64,000 nt of DNA, from the NCBI GenBank assembly GCA_001897445.1, contig MKSX01000010.1, positions 62,001 to 126,000 on the forward strand. The letters run 5' to 3'. The notes below the pieces were generated by a model. It saw nothing but the letters and a program-made list of their open reading frames with translations, had not been told where the DNA came from and did not search any database. Origin of the DNA: Alphaproteobacteria bacterium 33-17. GTDB taxonomy: Bacteria > Pseudomonadota > Alphaproteobacteria > Rickettsiales > 33-17. Position 1 is the first letter of the stretch. The number at the start of each line of letters is the position of its first letter. The position numbers and the translations under genes are program-made. This document shows positions 15,703 to 27,747 of the stretch, one piece after another.

Positions 15703-17115
15703 ATGAGCAAATCATGTGGTCAAAGCCCATCAAATCCTAAATCTTCATCATCAAGATCTTCTAGTTATTCATGCTCCGAAGATGACTTTGATGACGACTC
15801 AAGTTCTGGGTCAATATATTCAAGCTCTTCTAATAGCCCTAATTCTTTAACAGAAACTAACCGTACAGAAGCTTATAATTTTGAGATTAAAGATTTAAAT
15901 ACCATATTTGGAAATATTAACCTTAACGAAGTTGAAAGCAGGCATATTTTTAGCAAGAACACCAATATAGGTAATATTGAAAAAAGAAAAGCTGAGGATG
16001 GAAGTATTATAATTCAGGGGTTTATCAAAGATAAAGCTTATCATGATTATTTAATCAGAGAATATATGGGATCGATTTTTACGAGGCTATTTAGCGGCTC
16101 TAAAGCTTATTTTGCTCAAGATAAGATTTTAATGTATAAAAATCATCATTTACTAGTTTCAAAAAAAATCATGAACTACGTCGAATTAAGCCATTTGATA
16201 AAATCACATAATAATGTACCACATAGATATTCAACGCTCCCAATGTATTTTATTACAGATTTTTTTAAACCAGATCTCAAAATATGGTACAAAGATAATT
16301 TTTATACCATAGATTTTGATTCTGTTGCTGTAGTAATGCTATACATATTGCTAACACATGATATTGACGGAATCGGTTATGCAATGCAAAATTTGGGATT
16401 TGTGATAGACCATAAAAACAATAAACTATATGCGGCTAAAATAGATTATGAATATGCGTTTCCTCTTAAATGCAATTCCTTAAATGACGAAATCTTTTTA
16501 TATGATACGCCTGCTGATGAATTTGGTCATCCTTCTTATTTTCATTATTTAAAAGAAATACCTAACTGGATTATTTATAACGAAAAAGGCGAGCCAAGCT
16601 TTAATCCTCAGGCAAAATTTCCAACATTTATAAATACCTGCCCTCCACAAGAATCTGTTATTGGTAAATTTATAGCAATAGAACATGAAAAATTTCCAGG
16701 AACGTTACGAGTTAACTTTTTCGATATTTTATCTAATATTCCAAGTGAAAGCGTAGCTAAAGCAATAAATATTGCCTCAAGTATTAAGCAATATCATATA
16801 AATTCATTATATCATTCAATACTTACTCATTTTGAAGTTTTATATGATGAAAAAAATACCGATCCTCAAACCAGGAAACTAGGCATCGACTGCATAAATA
16901 CCTATACACAAATGTTTTCTCATCATTTGGATATTTTTAAAAATAGCGTAAAAAACATAGATAATGTAGAGATGGGTTTTAGAGTTAAATATCTAGATAG
17001 TCAGCCATTAAGTATACAAAGGCTAAGCTATCCTCTTAACTCACATAGAATTGACCATGACAACTCTAAGGATCCAGAGGTTAAAAAACTTAGTATATTA
17101 AAATCTGGTATTTAA
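15703..17115 (+). CDS. Kinase-like protein, paralogue 2, with Ser-rich N-terminus
   Basis: This 470-residue protein is a tandem paralogue of the preceding gene. It opens with about 50 residues of Ser/Asp-rich low-complexity sequence (SSSSRSSSYSCSEDDFDDD), unlike typical bacterial proteins. The core repeats the shared pattern: EYMGSIFTRLFSGSKAYFAQ (120-139), VSKKIMNYVEL, IDFDSVAVVMLYI, HDIDGIGYAMQNLGFV (219-234) and AAKIDYEYAFP (244-254). D220, D222 and N230 plus IDYEYA are the candidate catalytic and metal-binding positions. The 91-base gap suggests cotranscription or a nearby duplicate promoter. A host-directed role is inference. Confidence 0.6.
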   Translation: MSKSCGQSPSNPKSSSSRSSSYSCSEDDFDDDSSSGSIYSSSSNSPNSLTETNRTEAYNFEIKDLNTIFGNINLNEVESRHIFSKNTNIGNIEKRKAEDGSIIIQGFIKDKAYHDYLIREYMGSIFTRLFSGSKAYFAQDKILMYKNHHLLVSKKIMNYVELSHLIKSHNNVPHRYSTLPMYFITDFFKPDLKIWYKDNFYTIDFDSVAVVMLYILLTHDIDGIGYAMQNLGFVIDHKNNKLYAAKIDYEYAFPLKCNSLNDEIFLYDTPADEFGHPSYFHYLKEIPNWIIYNEKGEPSFNPQAKFPTFINTCPPQESVIGKFIAIEHEKFPGTLRVNFFDILSNIPSESVAKAINIASSIKQYHINSLYHSILTHFEVLYDEKNTDPQTRKLGIDCINTYTQMFSHHLDIFKNSVKNIDNVEMGFRVKYLDSQPLSIQRLSYPLNSHRIDHDNSKDPEVKKLSILKSGI

Positions 17116-17184
17116 AATTTATTGCCTCTATACGATCTTGATTATAAAGTTCTAATATTTCTTGGTACATGATGTAGTCTAATA

Positions 17185-18126
17185 CTACTTTCCTTGCATT
17201 CTTACATTACTAAAGAATTTTTTAGCACCACTATGTACAGGGAAGTTATAGTCTTCTGGTTCCATTGTTTCTTCATCAAGCTCGTTTAGCGCATCATACG
17301 TATTTCTTATATACTTAATATTATTCGCTATATTACGTATGAATATGGAAACATCTTTATCTGACTGAGACTCGCTTGCTACAACCACCGCATATGATCC
17401 TAAAGTAAATACAGGTATAATTACGCCAGGATATATATTTTCATGAATAAGCTGTTTTTTATAATATCTGTGTCTTTCAGTAATATCTTTTATAATTTTC
17501 TCAGGAATTGGAACTATCCTAATCTCGCATTCACGTGACATTTCATGTAACATTGCATTTGGATGAGCTATAAAGAATACGCCCGCATCAATTTTACCTG
17601 AGCAAAGATTGTCGGCAAATTTACCCGAAGGCATTGTAGTATCAAGCTTAATTGCATCTTTTTCTACACCAAAGCTTTCAGCAAGTTTTGAAGTTACTAA
17701 AACTGCACCGCTTTTATTGCCGTTTGTTACAACTTTTTTACCTACTAAATCAGGTACACTCCAAATATGAGAGCTTCTTTTTGTAACAATTGTATATGAC
17801 TCTGGGTAAAGTTGAATTACCTGACGAATTTTAGTCGAAGGATTTACCATTAATTCTTCATTTAAGTGATCAAGCTGTACTATACCGTATTCGGCTTTTC
17901 CAGCTTTAACTCTAATAAGGTTTTCTAAGCTTCCCGCAGATTCAAGCGGATCACAGACGTTTTTTTGTGAAACATAATCCTGAATGTAGCAAATTTTGTC
18001 TGCTGCTGAGTAATAAAGTCCAAGTTTGTCACCGGAAGTAAATCTGTAAGAAGAATACATATTAGAAGCAGCTGCCGCAATATTAGCAGCTGCTATGATT
18101 ACAATAAATGTAAGTTTTTTTAACAT
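17185..18126 (-). CDS. TAXI-family TRAP transporter solute-binding protein
   Basis: This periplasmic receptor has an N-terminal signal peptide (LTFIVIIAAANIAAAAS) and the TAXI-type order: YYSAADKICYI, then ESAGSLENLIRVKAGKAEYGIVQ, DLVGKKVVTNGNKSGA and CSGKIDAGVFFIAHPN. The 313-residue length fits. The family normally feeds a fused TRAP permease, but none is nearby. Instead the gene starts two bases after the stop of a DAACS symporter, in one operon. Ligand unknown; dicarboxylates or amino acids are plausible. Confidence 0.85.
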   Translation of the reverse strand: MLKKLTFIVIIAAANIAAAASNMYSSYRFTSGDKLGLYYSAADKICYIQDYVSQKNVCDPLESAGSLENLIRVKAGKAEYGIVQLDHLNEELMVNPSTKIRQVIQLYPESYTIVTKRSSHIWSVPDLVGKKVVTNGNKSGAVLVTSKLAESFGVEKDAIKLDTTMPSGKFADNLCSGKIDAGVFFIAHPNAMLHEMSRECEIRIVPIPEKIIKDITERHRYYKKQLIHENIYPGVIIPVFTLGSYAVVVASESQSDKDVSIFIRNIANNIKYIRNTYDALNELDEETMEPEDYNFPVHSGAKKFFSNVRMQGK

Positions 18127-18128
18127 TG

Positions 18129-19364
18129 TTAGTTCATATTATCCATGTTGTAATAAACATCAACATTCATCATATTTTCGGATTTGTCAACTAACATTGT
18201 TACAGTAACGTCGCCTGTGATATTAATAGTTGTTCTAAGCATATCAAGTATACGGTCAATACCTGCAATTAATGCTACACCTTCAATCGGCATACCAACA
18301 GATGATAATATCATTGGAAGCATTACCATTGAACCACCAGGGATACCAGCAACACCAATAGAACCTAATGTTGCGGTAATAATGATAATGAAATAATCAT
18401 GTATCTGAAGATCAAAACCTGTAGCCTGCGCAAAAAATACCGCACACATACCAAGGTAAATCGCCATACCATCCATGTTAATAGATGTACCAAGCGGCAA
18501 TACGAAAGATGTTGAAGTTTTAGAAATCCCAAGCTGCTCTCTACAAATATTCATTGTAGTAGCTAGTGCTGCTTTACTACTACTTGTAGAAAATGCAAGC
18601 GCCTGATATTCAAAGCTTTTCTTATAGAACGGAATTGGCGACATACGACCAATAAAGTAAATCATAAGACCGAATATAAAGTATTGCAGTGTCATGGCAA
18701 TGATCACACACATTACAAGCTTAAACAGGCTGTTAATAACGTCCAGACCCTGAGTACCAACCACCCATGAGGTGAGAGCAAAGGCACCATAAGGCGATAA
18801 TTGCATGATCATTTCAATCATTTTTAGCACGAGTAAATTCATTGTTTGGCAAGCACCAATGATTTTACGCCCAATTTCGTTATTCATTTTATTTAAGGTA
18901 ATACCTGTAAATATAGCAAAGAATACGATTTGAAGCACATCACCTTCAGCAAGTGTCTGGAAAATATTAGATGGAACAATGTTTACAATCATCTGAATGA
19001 AATCAAACTTTTTGGCAGCTGCTGCTTCCATTGATTCTTCAAAATTGAGCGTTACACCTACCCCTGGCTTCAGTATTAAACTGACAGCAAGACCAATAAT
19101 GATGGCAAAAGTTGTGGTCGTCATGTAGGCAATTGTAGCCTTTAAACCAATTCTGCCAAGCGTTCTTGAGTCGCTAATACTTGTAATACCTGATACGATA
19201 GAAAAGAATATCAGAGGCATCACTATCATTTTAATTAAGTTGATGAATATGTCACCAGCAGGCTTTACATAGCCTACATAGCTAAGCAGTCCTAACTTTT
19301 TGACTGTAACACCAAATATTACGCCGGCTATAAGACCAATACTTACTTTTTGCCAAAGCTTCAT
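18129..19364 (-). CDS. Dicarboxylate/amino acid:cation symporter (DAACS, GltP-type)
   Basis: This 411-residue inner-membrane symporter takes up glutamate/aspartate or C4-dicarboxylates with H+ or Na+. It shows KMIVMPLIFFSIVSGI (helix 2-3), the Ser-rich re-entrant hairpin ALAFSTSSSKAALATT, the substrate-site motif SINMDGMAIYL and AGIPGGSMVMLPMIL. These features are diagnostic of the family. It precedes the TAXI receptor by two bases. For an intracellular bacterium such carriers bring in host dicarboxylates or amino acids as carbon sources. Confidence 0.93.
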   Translation of the reverse strand: MKLWQKVSIGLIAGVIFGVTVKKLGLLSYVGYVKPAGDIFINLIKMIVMPLIFFSIVSGITSISDSRTLGRIGLKATIAYMTTTTFAIIIGLAVSLILKPGVGVTLNFEESMEAAAAKKFDFIQMIVNIVPSNIFQTLAEGDVLQIVFFAIFTGITLNKMNNEIGRKIIGACQTMNLLVLKMIEMIMQLSPYGAFALTSWVVGTQGLDVINSLFKLVMCVIIAMTLQYFIFGLMIYFIGRMSPIPFYKKSFEYQALAFSTSSSKAALATTMNICREQLGISKTSTSFVLPLGTSINMDGMAIYLGMCAVFFAQATGFDLQIHDYFIIIITATLGSIGVAGIPGGSMVMLPMILSSVGMPIEGVALIAGIDRILDMLRTTINITGDVTVTMLVDKSENMMNVDVYYNMDNMN

Positions 19365-19650
19365 AAATACCTCTTTATCTTCACTTAAGAAGGCTATTTA
19401 CCTGAATTAACCGCCATATAAAAGCTAGTTACACAGTACAAAACTGACCTTTTAATTGGTTATAAACATTTCAATACAAAGTTTATTTATAGAATATTAT
19501 TCGATTTATGCAAGTTAAAATATCCTTCATATTATATTTACCAATAATTTCATAAATTTATCTATTTTAAACCTTGCTAATTTATTAAATAAGGAGTAGA
19601 TGTATTATCCAAATAATCTATAATTTAGAGTGCTTTTTATGATAGGAAAT

Positions 19651-20337
19651 ATGAAAAAATTTATTCATCCAATACACCCTGAAGGTTACCCTTTTGTGTT
19701 AATATTTGCAATAGTTACGGTAGTTCTGGCTTTAATAAGCTCAGGACTTGGTATTATTGGTGCAGTTGCAACAATTTGGTGTACTTATTTTTTCCGCGAT
19801 CCACCAAGACAATCACCATGTGATGATTCATTAATTATAAGCCCTGCAGATGGACTTGTAGATAAAATTGCTTTTGCTCTTCCACCTGAAGAATTAGGAA
19901 TGCCAGCAGAAGAAATGCTCAGAGTTAGCGTTTTCTTAAGCGTATTTAACGTTCACGTTAACCGTGTTCCTGCAAGTGGTACAATTACTGCCCTTCATTA
20001 TCGCCCTGGTAAATTTTTAAACGCTACTTTAGACAAAGCAAGCGTTGATAATGAACGTCAGTCTGTTCGTATGACTACTAAGTATAAAAACCTTGATATT
20101 GCATTTACACAAATTGCGGGTCTTATTGCAAGACGTATTGTATGTAATTTAGAGCATAATCAAGAAGTTAAGGGTGGCGAAAGATTTGGTATCATCAGAT
20201 TTGGTAGCAGAATGGATATTTACTTACCAAAAGATACAAAAGTTTGTGTTGCTGAAGGTCAGATTACTATTGGTGGAGAAACAGTTATCGCTGATTTAGA
20301 GACCACAAAAGCAGAGTTTAAAGCCGAAATCAGGTAA
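19651..20337 (+). CDS. psd: Phosphatidylserine decarboxylase proenzyme (short form)
   Basis: It decarboxylates phosphatidylserine to phosphatidylethanolamine. The proenzyme cleaves itself at Gly-Ser in [13 protein letters not shown] (G185-S186 from the chosen start), leaving a pyruvoyl group. It has two N-terminal hydrophobic segments, then [11 protein letters not shown] and [17 protein letters not shown], typical of the short PSD class. An upstream GTG (19630) and ATG (19639) are in frame, but AGGA at 19644-19647 points to the ATG at 19651. It is followed three bases later by pssA, the preceding enzyme of the pathway. Confidence 0.93.
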   Translation: MKKFIHPIHPEGYPFVLIFAIVTVVLALISSGLGIIGAVATIWCTYFFRDPPRQSPCDDSLIISPADGLVDKIAFALPPEELGMPAEEMLRVSVFLSVFNVHVNRVPASGTITALHYRPGKFLNATLDKASVDNERQSVRMTTKYKNLDIAFTQIAGLIARRIVCNLEHNQEVKGGERFGIIRFGSRMDIYLPKDTKVCVAEGQITIGGETVIADLETTKAEFKAEIR

Positions 20338-20340
20338 ATC

Positions 20341-21135
20341 ATGAATACCAGCATTATTGAGGAAGACAAAGACGAAGCGGAAGAAATTAAGCGCGGCAGG
20401 TTGCCAATCAGCAGATTAGTGCCAAACGCCGTGACTTTAATGGCACTTTGCTTTGGTCTCACTTCGATAAAGCTGGCATTAGTTGGTAAATGGGAGCTTG
20501 CAGTTGCCTGTATACTAATATCATGTTTTTTAGATGGTATTGATGGAAGACTTGCAAGATTACTTAATGCAACAAGCCCTTTTGGCGCGCAGCTTGATTC
20601 ATTATCTGACTTTGTAAATTTTGGTATATGCCCTGCTCTAATTACCTATCTCTGGACAATAAAAATAATCCCTACTGGCAATGTTACATGGGCAGCTGTT
20701 CTATTTTACGCAATATGCTGCGCAATCAGACTTGCAAGATTTAATGTAAGCTTAGATACCGAAGATGAAATGAGCGCAAAACTAAACAAAATGTTTTTTA
20801 TAGGCGTACCTTCTCCAACTGGCTCATTACTCGCGTTACTGCCTTTAATGATTCAGTTTGAAATTGGAGGCACATTTGATCCAAAAATTAACCTGTGTGT
20901 ACTTGTTATAGTTGGCTTTTTAATGGCAAGCAGAGTCCCTACGTTTTCAGGTAAAAAAATAGCCATTAATCCTAAAATGGTTTGGCTTGTAATGCTTTCT
21001 GCAGGTTTTATTTTAGGCATGCTAATCATGGAGCCATGGATTACAATTTCAGTATTTTTATGCCTTTATTTAGTTACAATACCATTTAGCATAAAGTACT
21101 ATTATAAAATAAAAAATTCACATATACATGAATAA
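20341..21135 (+). CDS. pssA: CDP-diacylglycerol-serine O-phosphatidyltransferase
   Basis: This membrane enzyme makes phosphatidylserine from CDP-diacylglycerol and serine, the substrate of Psd. The CDP-alcohol phosphotransferase motif D-G-x2-A-R-x8-G-x3-D-x3-D is complete (D68 to D90, starting at DGRLARLL). Several hydrophobic helices follow. The 264-residue length is normal for the alphaproteobacterial integral-membrane type. Its stop overlaps recF by 8 bases. Confidence 0.95.
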   Translation: MNTSIIEEDKDEAEEIKRGRLPISRLVPNAVTLMALCFGLTSIKLALVGKWELAVACILISCFLDGIDGRLARLLNATSPFGAQLDSLSDFVNFGICPALITYLWTIKIIPTGNVTWAAVLFYAICCAIRLARFNVSLDTEDEMSAKLNKMFFIGVPSPTGSLLALLPLMIQFEIGGTFDPKINLCVLVIVGFLMASRVPTFSGKKIAINPKMVWLVMLSAGFILGMLIMEPWITISVFLCLYLVTIPFSIKYYYKIKNSHIHE

Positions 21136-22255
21136 TAATTCATTCAAGATTACTGATATTAAACTACATAATTTTCGTAATTATACAAACTGCCATATAA
21201 GCAGTGAAGAAAAATCTGTATTACTTGCAGGTCACAACGGTGCTGGCAAAACTAGCGTACTTGAAGCTATATCATATTTTACTCCTGGTCGCGGTATTCG
21301 CAATGCCTCCCCAGATGAGCTTAAACATCATTTTTCAGATAACTGGGCTATTAATATTGGCTTATCAAATGGGTTTGAGACAATAAATATGTCCACAGGT
21401 CTAGTTGAAACTAAAAGCGGCTCAAAAAGGTTATATAAAATTGATGGCGAAAATGTTAAGTCATCTCAGGCATTTTTAAATAAAATCAAAATGTTATGGC
21501 TTACCCCGCAAATTGATTCAGTATTTTTGTCTTCATCTCAGAACCGACGCAAATTTCTAGACAGAATTGTGTATAATTTTGACGAAACCCATGCCGAAAA
21601 AATCACTGAATATGAAAAGAAAATCAGGGAAAGATCTATTATTCTAAAAATGCATATTCTTGATGAAAAGTGGCTGGATATCTTAGAATCAGACATTGCC
21701 AAACTTAATCTTGAAATCACTCATAAACGCCTGAAAGTTATAGAAATAATTAATAATATTATTTTCTCTTATGAAGGTCTCTTCCCAAGAACAAAAATTG
21801 GCTTAAAATGTGAAGTTGCAAAATTAATCAGACATGACGTATCTACTGAAGAAATTCAACAAAAATATAAAGATAAAAGACAAGTTGATAAATTATCAGG
21901 TCGTACAAACTTTGGATGCCACAGATCCGATCTTGATTTAATTCATGAAGAATCTGGAAGAAGCTTTCATATTTGCTCTACTGGTGAACAAAAATCCATG
22001 ATTATCGGGACTATTATTTTCCAGGCAATGGCACTTAGAGATCAAAAATTGCCTTTACCTATACTTTTATTAGATGAAATTATGGCGCATTTAGATGATG
22101 ATAAAAGACAAGGACTCATCGATACTATCAGGCAAATGAACATACAAAGCTTCATAACAAGTACTCATACTGAGTTCTGGAGTGAAATAAACTTCCCTGC
22201 AAAGTTTTATGAGGTAAAAAATGCTGGAATATCAGAAATTAATCGTGTAGAGTGA
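21128..22255 (+). CDS. recF: DNA replication and repair protein RecF
   Basis: RecF is an SMC-like ATPase that loads RecA at gaps with RecOR. It begins ITDIKLHNFRNYTNCHI, has Walker A AGHNGAGKTSVLEAI (GHNGAGKT 35-42), a FSTGEQK-like signature (HICSTGEQKSMIIG) and Walker B ILLLDEIMAHLDDD. The 375-residue length is standard. recF-gyrB adjacency is ancient; dnaA and dnaN, often upstream, are absent here and pssA-psd replace them. Confidence 0.95.
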   Translation: MNNNSFKITDIKLHNFRNYTNCHISSEEKSVLLAGHNGAGKTSVLEAISYFTPGRGIRNASPDELKHHFSDNWAINIGLSNGFETINMSTGLVETKSGSKRLYKIDGENVKSSQAFLNKIKMLWLTPQIDSVFLSSSQNRRKFLDRIVYNFDETHAEKITEYEKKIRERSIILKMHILDEKWLDILESDIAKLNLEITHKRLKVIEIINNIIFSYEGLFPRTKIGLKCEVAKLIRHDVSTEEIQQKYKDKRQVDKLSGRTNFGCHRSDLDLIHEESGRSFHICSTGEQKSMIIGTIIFQAMALRDQKLPLPILLLDEIMAHLDDDKRQGLIDTIRQMNIQSFITSTHTEFWSEINFPAKFYEVKNAGISEINRVE

Positions 22256-22315
22256 TATCTAGCTAAGTTTTATAAAAATAATTTAGCTACAAGTTTAAAA
22301 AAATCGTGAAATTAA

Positions 22316-24754
<2,439 letters not shown>

Positions 24755-25074
24755 GTAATAAGATAAGGGTTGCTATGGAATTTGAGGTGGCAACCCCTTT
24801 ATATTATTCAAAAATGATTTTCAGATAACGATATTAATGAGCTATATCCAAATTATTTGGATAAGAAACTTTAATAAGTTTAATTATACTGATTCAGCGG
24901 TTTAAGATTAAAAATGGGTGAGCTGGGGGAGTTAATCCTGTGAATTATTTTTAAAACTAACATCCATTTTAAGCGAATAAATGCTAATGCGTTTTTCGCA
25001 AGATTTTCTTAGCGTAAAACCTTTAATATAAGTTTAAATACAATTATAAATTATCTTATAAAGCAACGAAGTTA
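24755..25074. other. 320-base gene-free region between gyrB and prmA
   Basis: The region between converging gyrB and prmA contains the gyrB terminator (24765-24800) and a near-perfect palindrome, ATCCAAAT-T-ATTTGGAT, at 24846-24862. I see no convincing ORF, tRNA or known repeat. The remainder may be decayed coding sequence or untranslated DNA. Confidence 0.6.
24765..24800 (+). terminator. Intrinsic terminator of gyrB
   Basis: The stem AAGGGTTGC pairs with GCAACCCCTT around a 16-base loop 10 bases after the gyrB stop. The T-tract is short (CCCTTTATATTATT), so strength is moderate. Confidence 0.65.
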
Positions 25075-25980
25075 TTACACATTCTTCTGCATAAGTAACA
25101 TAACCCAGTCGCCTTTATATTTAGCTTCAACTTTTTTAAACTTACGCTTAACATAAGCTGCTTCGACGCTTGCTTCCTGATTTTTGAGAAATCCTGATAA
25201 TATAATAAAGCCATTTTTCTCTACAATACGGCTAATATCTTTTGCCATATCAATAAGCGGCTGAGCTAAAATATTTGCAATTACTAGAGTAAACGGGTCT
25301 AAAAACATAATACGGTTATTAATACCATTGCTAATATATGTTTTTACATTTTTTACATTGTTGATTTTTAGATTTCTTCTTGCAACTTCTACTGCAACTT
25401 TGTCTATATCACTTGCAAAAACTCTGGCGTTTGTAAGCCTTGACGCTGCGATTGCTAGTATTCCTGAGCCTGTTCCTACGTCTATAATACGTTTAAGTGG
25501 CTGAGAACGTGTAAGTGAAACGAGTGCCTCGATACAAAGTGAAGTTGTTTCATGCGTACCCGTACCAAATGCCCTGCCCGCCTCAATAGCAATGACATGC
25601 TGACCTGTAACATTTTCAAGTTTTACTGGATCACTAATAATAAATGGGGGAATTTCAATAACAGGAATATTTTTTTGAACTTCGGTTACCCAGTCTTTAT
25701 CTTCAATTTCCTGAATGTCAATTTGATCAATTTTAAATTTAAGCGCCAACTTATTTAATTCTTCAATAGCCTTGGTTGGCACATTATCATTAAAATAGGC
25801 TTCTACTTTCCACTCATCGTCTGGTAGTGGATCAATATGCGTTGTAACCCCTTCCTCAAAATAACTAACTGTAGCGCCATATTCCTCAAGTAAAGTAGAA
25901 ATATCACCTGTATGTTTAAATAAGCTTGAACAAGAAACCAGATAAATCTTCTCTGCTGATTGAAAGGGGTTGTGATCCAT
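25075..25980 (-). CDS. prmA: Ribosomal protein L11 methyltransferase
   Basis: PrmA trimethylates ribosomal protein L11 with S-adenosylmethionine. The protein has an N-terminal substrate-binding domain, then AGRAFGTGTHETTSLCIEAL, the SAM-binding DVGTGSGILAIAASRL and the catalytic-region VIANILAQPLIDMA. These are the PrmA signatures. The 301-residue length fits. It follows the dsbA-like gene by 71 bases on the same strand. Confidence 0.93.
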   Translation of the reverse strand: MDHNPFQSAEKIYLVSCSSLFKHTGDISTLLEEYGATVSYFEEGVTTHIDPLPDDEWKVEAYFNDNVPTKAIEELNKLALKFKIDQIDIQEIEDKDWVTEVQKNIPVIEIPPFIISDPVKLENVTGQHVIAIEAGRAFGTGTHETTSLCIEALVSLTRSQPLKRIIDVGTGSGILAIAASRLTNARVFASDIDKVAVEVARRNLKINNVKNVKTYISNGINNRIMFLDPFTLVIANILAQPLIDMAKDISRIVEKNGFIILSGFLKNQEASVEAAYVKRKFKKVEAKYKGDWVMLLMQKNV

Positions 25981-26051
25981 ATCTCCATTCTCTATTATAA
26001 ATTGTATAGGTTAACTTATAATTTAGATGAAGAATAATTTCAAGCAATTTG

Positions 26052-26669
26052 TTACAAATTTTTATTAATTTCTTCTGAAATCGCCTCATAAGTAAAAGCA
26101 CCTTCGTACTTTTTACCATTAATTAATATAAAAGGTATAGTTTTTATCTCTAACTGCTCAGAAGCACTCTTTTGAGTCTTAAGCAAACTATCCTGCAAAT
26201 TTGTATTTTCAAGACAAACTTTAAACTGATCCTTACTAATATCTGCAAGCGCTGCTATATTTTGTAAATTACTTAAATACTGGTTCATAGCAGCTTCACC
26301 AGATGATATTAGCAATGGCTTTATCAGTGTATCATAGTGTTCAAAAAACTTCATTGTCATCATATGTGCATTTTGCTCGCCTTTACAGTAACTTATCATT
26401 GTGGCTGCCATACATGCCTGATCTGTTATCATACTACGGCTTACATATGCTATCTTTTTGTTATCTATATAATTTTGTCTTAATAATGGAAAGACATTAT
26501 TATAAAAGGTTGCGCAGTGTGGGCAAGTAAGTGATGAATAGACTATAACCACAACCTTAGAAGCAGCGTCACCTAAAACATGATCACTGGAAATTGGGTG
26601 TGAATAATCGGCTGCTAATGCTACGTTGCATAAAGCGAAAAATATAGTTAAAATTTTAATAATTTGCAT
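26052..26669 (-). CDS. Periplasmic DsbA-like thiol oxidoreductase
   Basis: The 205-residue product has a signal peptide (IIKILTIFFALCNVALA) and a thioredoxin-like domain with the active site SLTCPHCATFY (C49, C52). The C-terminal IKTIPFILINGKKYEGAF carries the cis-Pro loop (TIPF). The CPHC motif and size resemble rickettsial DsbA/Com1-type proteins that form disulfides in exported proteins. A good AGGAGT ribosome site precedes it. DsbD at 10591-12273 would act in the opposite, reducing, branch. Confidence 0.88.
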   Translation of the reverse strand: MQIIKILTIFFALCNVALAADYSHPISSDHVLGDAASKVVVIVYSSLTCPHCATFYNNVFPLLRQNYIDNKKIAYVSRSMITDQACMAATMISYCKGEQNAHMMTMKFFEHYDTLIKPLLISSGEAAMNQYLSNLQNIAALADISKDQFKVCLENTNLQDSLLKTQKSASEQLEIKTIPFILINGKKYEGAFTYEAISEEINKNL

Positions 26670-26806
26670 TTCTGACTCCTAATATTTTAAAATCACAAGC
26701 AATTGTTTACAAATACCACAAACTATGCTAAAAGTCGTGAAACGTTAAAGTAACTTAAGTGCTATAAATTCTATAACATATTGAATAATATAAATTTTTT
26801 CAGAAA

Positions 26807-27736
26807 ATGCAAATACTGTCGTGTAATAGTAATAAAGAACTTGCTGCAAACATAGCCTCGCGCTTGGGTGTAGAACTTGTTAAATCTAATATCCAAAGAT
26901 TTAAGGATGACGAAGTTTTCGTTGAAATTCACGAAAATGTCAGAGGTGGCGACATATTTGTTGTGCAGTCAACATCATATCCTGCAAATGATCATTTAAT
27001 GGAATTACTTATTACAATAGATGCACTGAAAAGAGCATCCGCAGGCAGAATTACTGCTGTTATTCCATATTTCGGTTATGCAAGACAAGACAGACGTGCA
27101 GGTCCAAGATCACCAATTACAGCAAAATTAGTTGCAGATCTAATTACTACAGCAGGCGCTGATAAAGTTTTAACTATGGACTTACACGCTGGACAAATTC
27201 AGGGGTTTTTTAATATACCTGTTGATAATTTGCAAGCAATGCCAGTATTTTTAGAAGATATAAGCAAAAATTTTGATAAAGATAAATTACTTATAATATC
27301 ACCTGACGTAGGTGGTGTTGTTAGAGCAAGAAGCTATGCTTCAAAGCTTGATGCTGATCTTGCAATAGTTGACAAACGCCGCGAAAAAGCAGGCGTTTCA
27401 GAAGTTATGAATATTATAGGTGATGTAAGAGGTAAAGAGTGTATCATAGTCGATGATATAGTAGATTCGGCTGGTACTCTTTGTAATGCGGCAGAAGCCC
27501 TGATAAATAATGGTGCTATCAGTGTTACTGCTTATATAACTCACGGTGTCTTGTCTCAAGGCGCAATTGAGAGAGTTGAAAAATCTAAATTGCAAAATTT
27601 AGTAATTACGGATAGTATCCACAAAAATGAAATTAAAAATGCTCGAAATATTAGACAAATTTCTGTAGCGGGGCTTATGGCCGAAGCTATAAAAAGAGTG
27701 TCTGAAGAGAGTTCGGTTTCAAGTTTATTTGATTAA
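26807..27736 (+). CDS. prs: Ribose-phosphate pyrophosphokinase (PRPP synthetase)
   Basis: It makes PRPP from ribose 5-phosphate and ATP. It contains [16 protein letters not shown], the ATP-binding [13 protein letters not shown], the catalytic [13 protein letters not shown] and the PRPP loop [14 protein letters not shown]. Length 309 residues is standard. PRPP made here is a substrate for PyrE at 45328-45924. The gene is 11 bases before rplY. Confidence 0.96.
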   Translation: MQILSCNSNKELAANIASRLGVELVKSNIQRFKDDEVFVEIHENVRGGDIFVVQSTSYPANDHLMELLITIDALKRASAGRITAVIPYFGYARQDRRAGPRSPITAKLVADLITTAGADKVLTMDLHAGQIQGFFNIPVDNLQAMPVFLEDISKNFDKDKLLIISPDVGGVVRARSYASKLDADLAIVDKRREKAGVSEVMNIIGDVRGKECIIVDDIVDSAGTLCNAAEALINNGAISVTAYITHGVLSQGAIERVEKSKLQNLVITDSIHKNEIKNARNIRQISVAGLMAEAIKRVSEESSVSSLFD

Positions 27737-27747
27737 AGGAGATTAAA

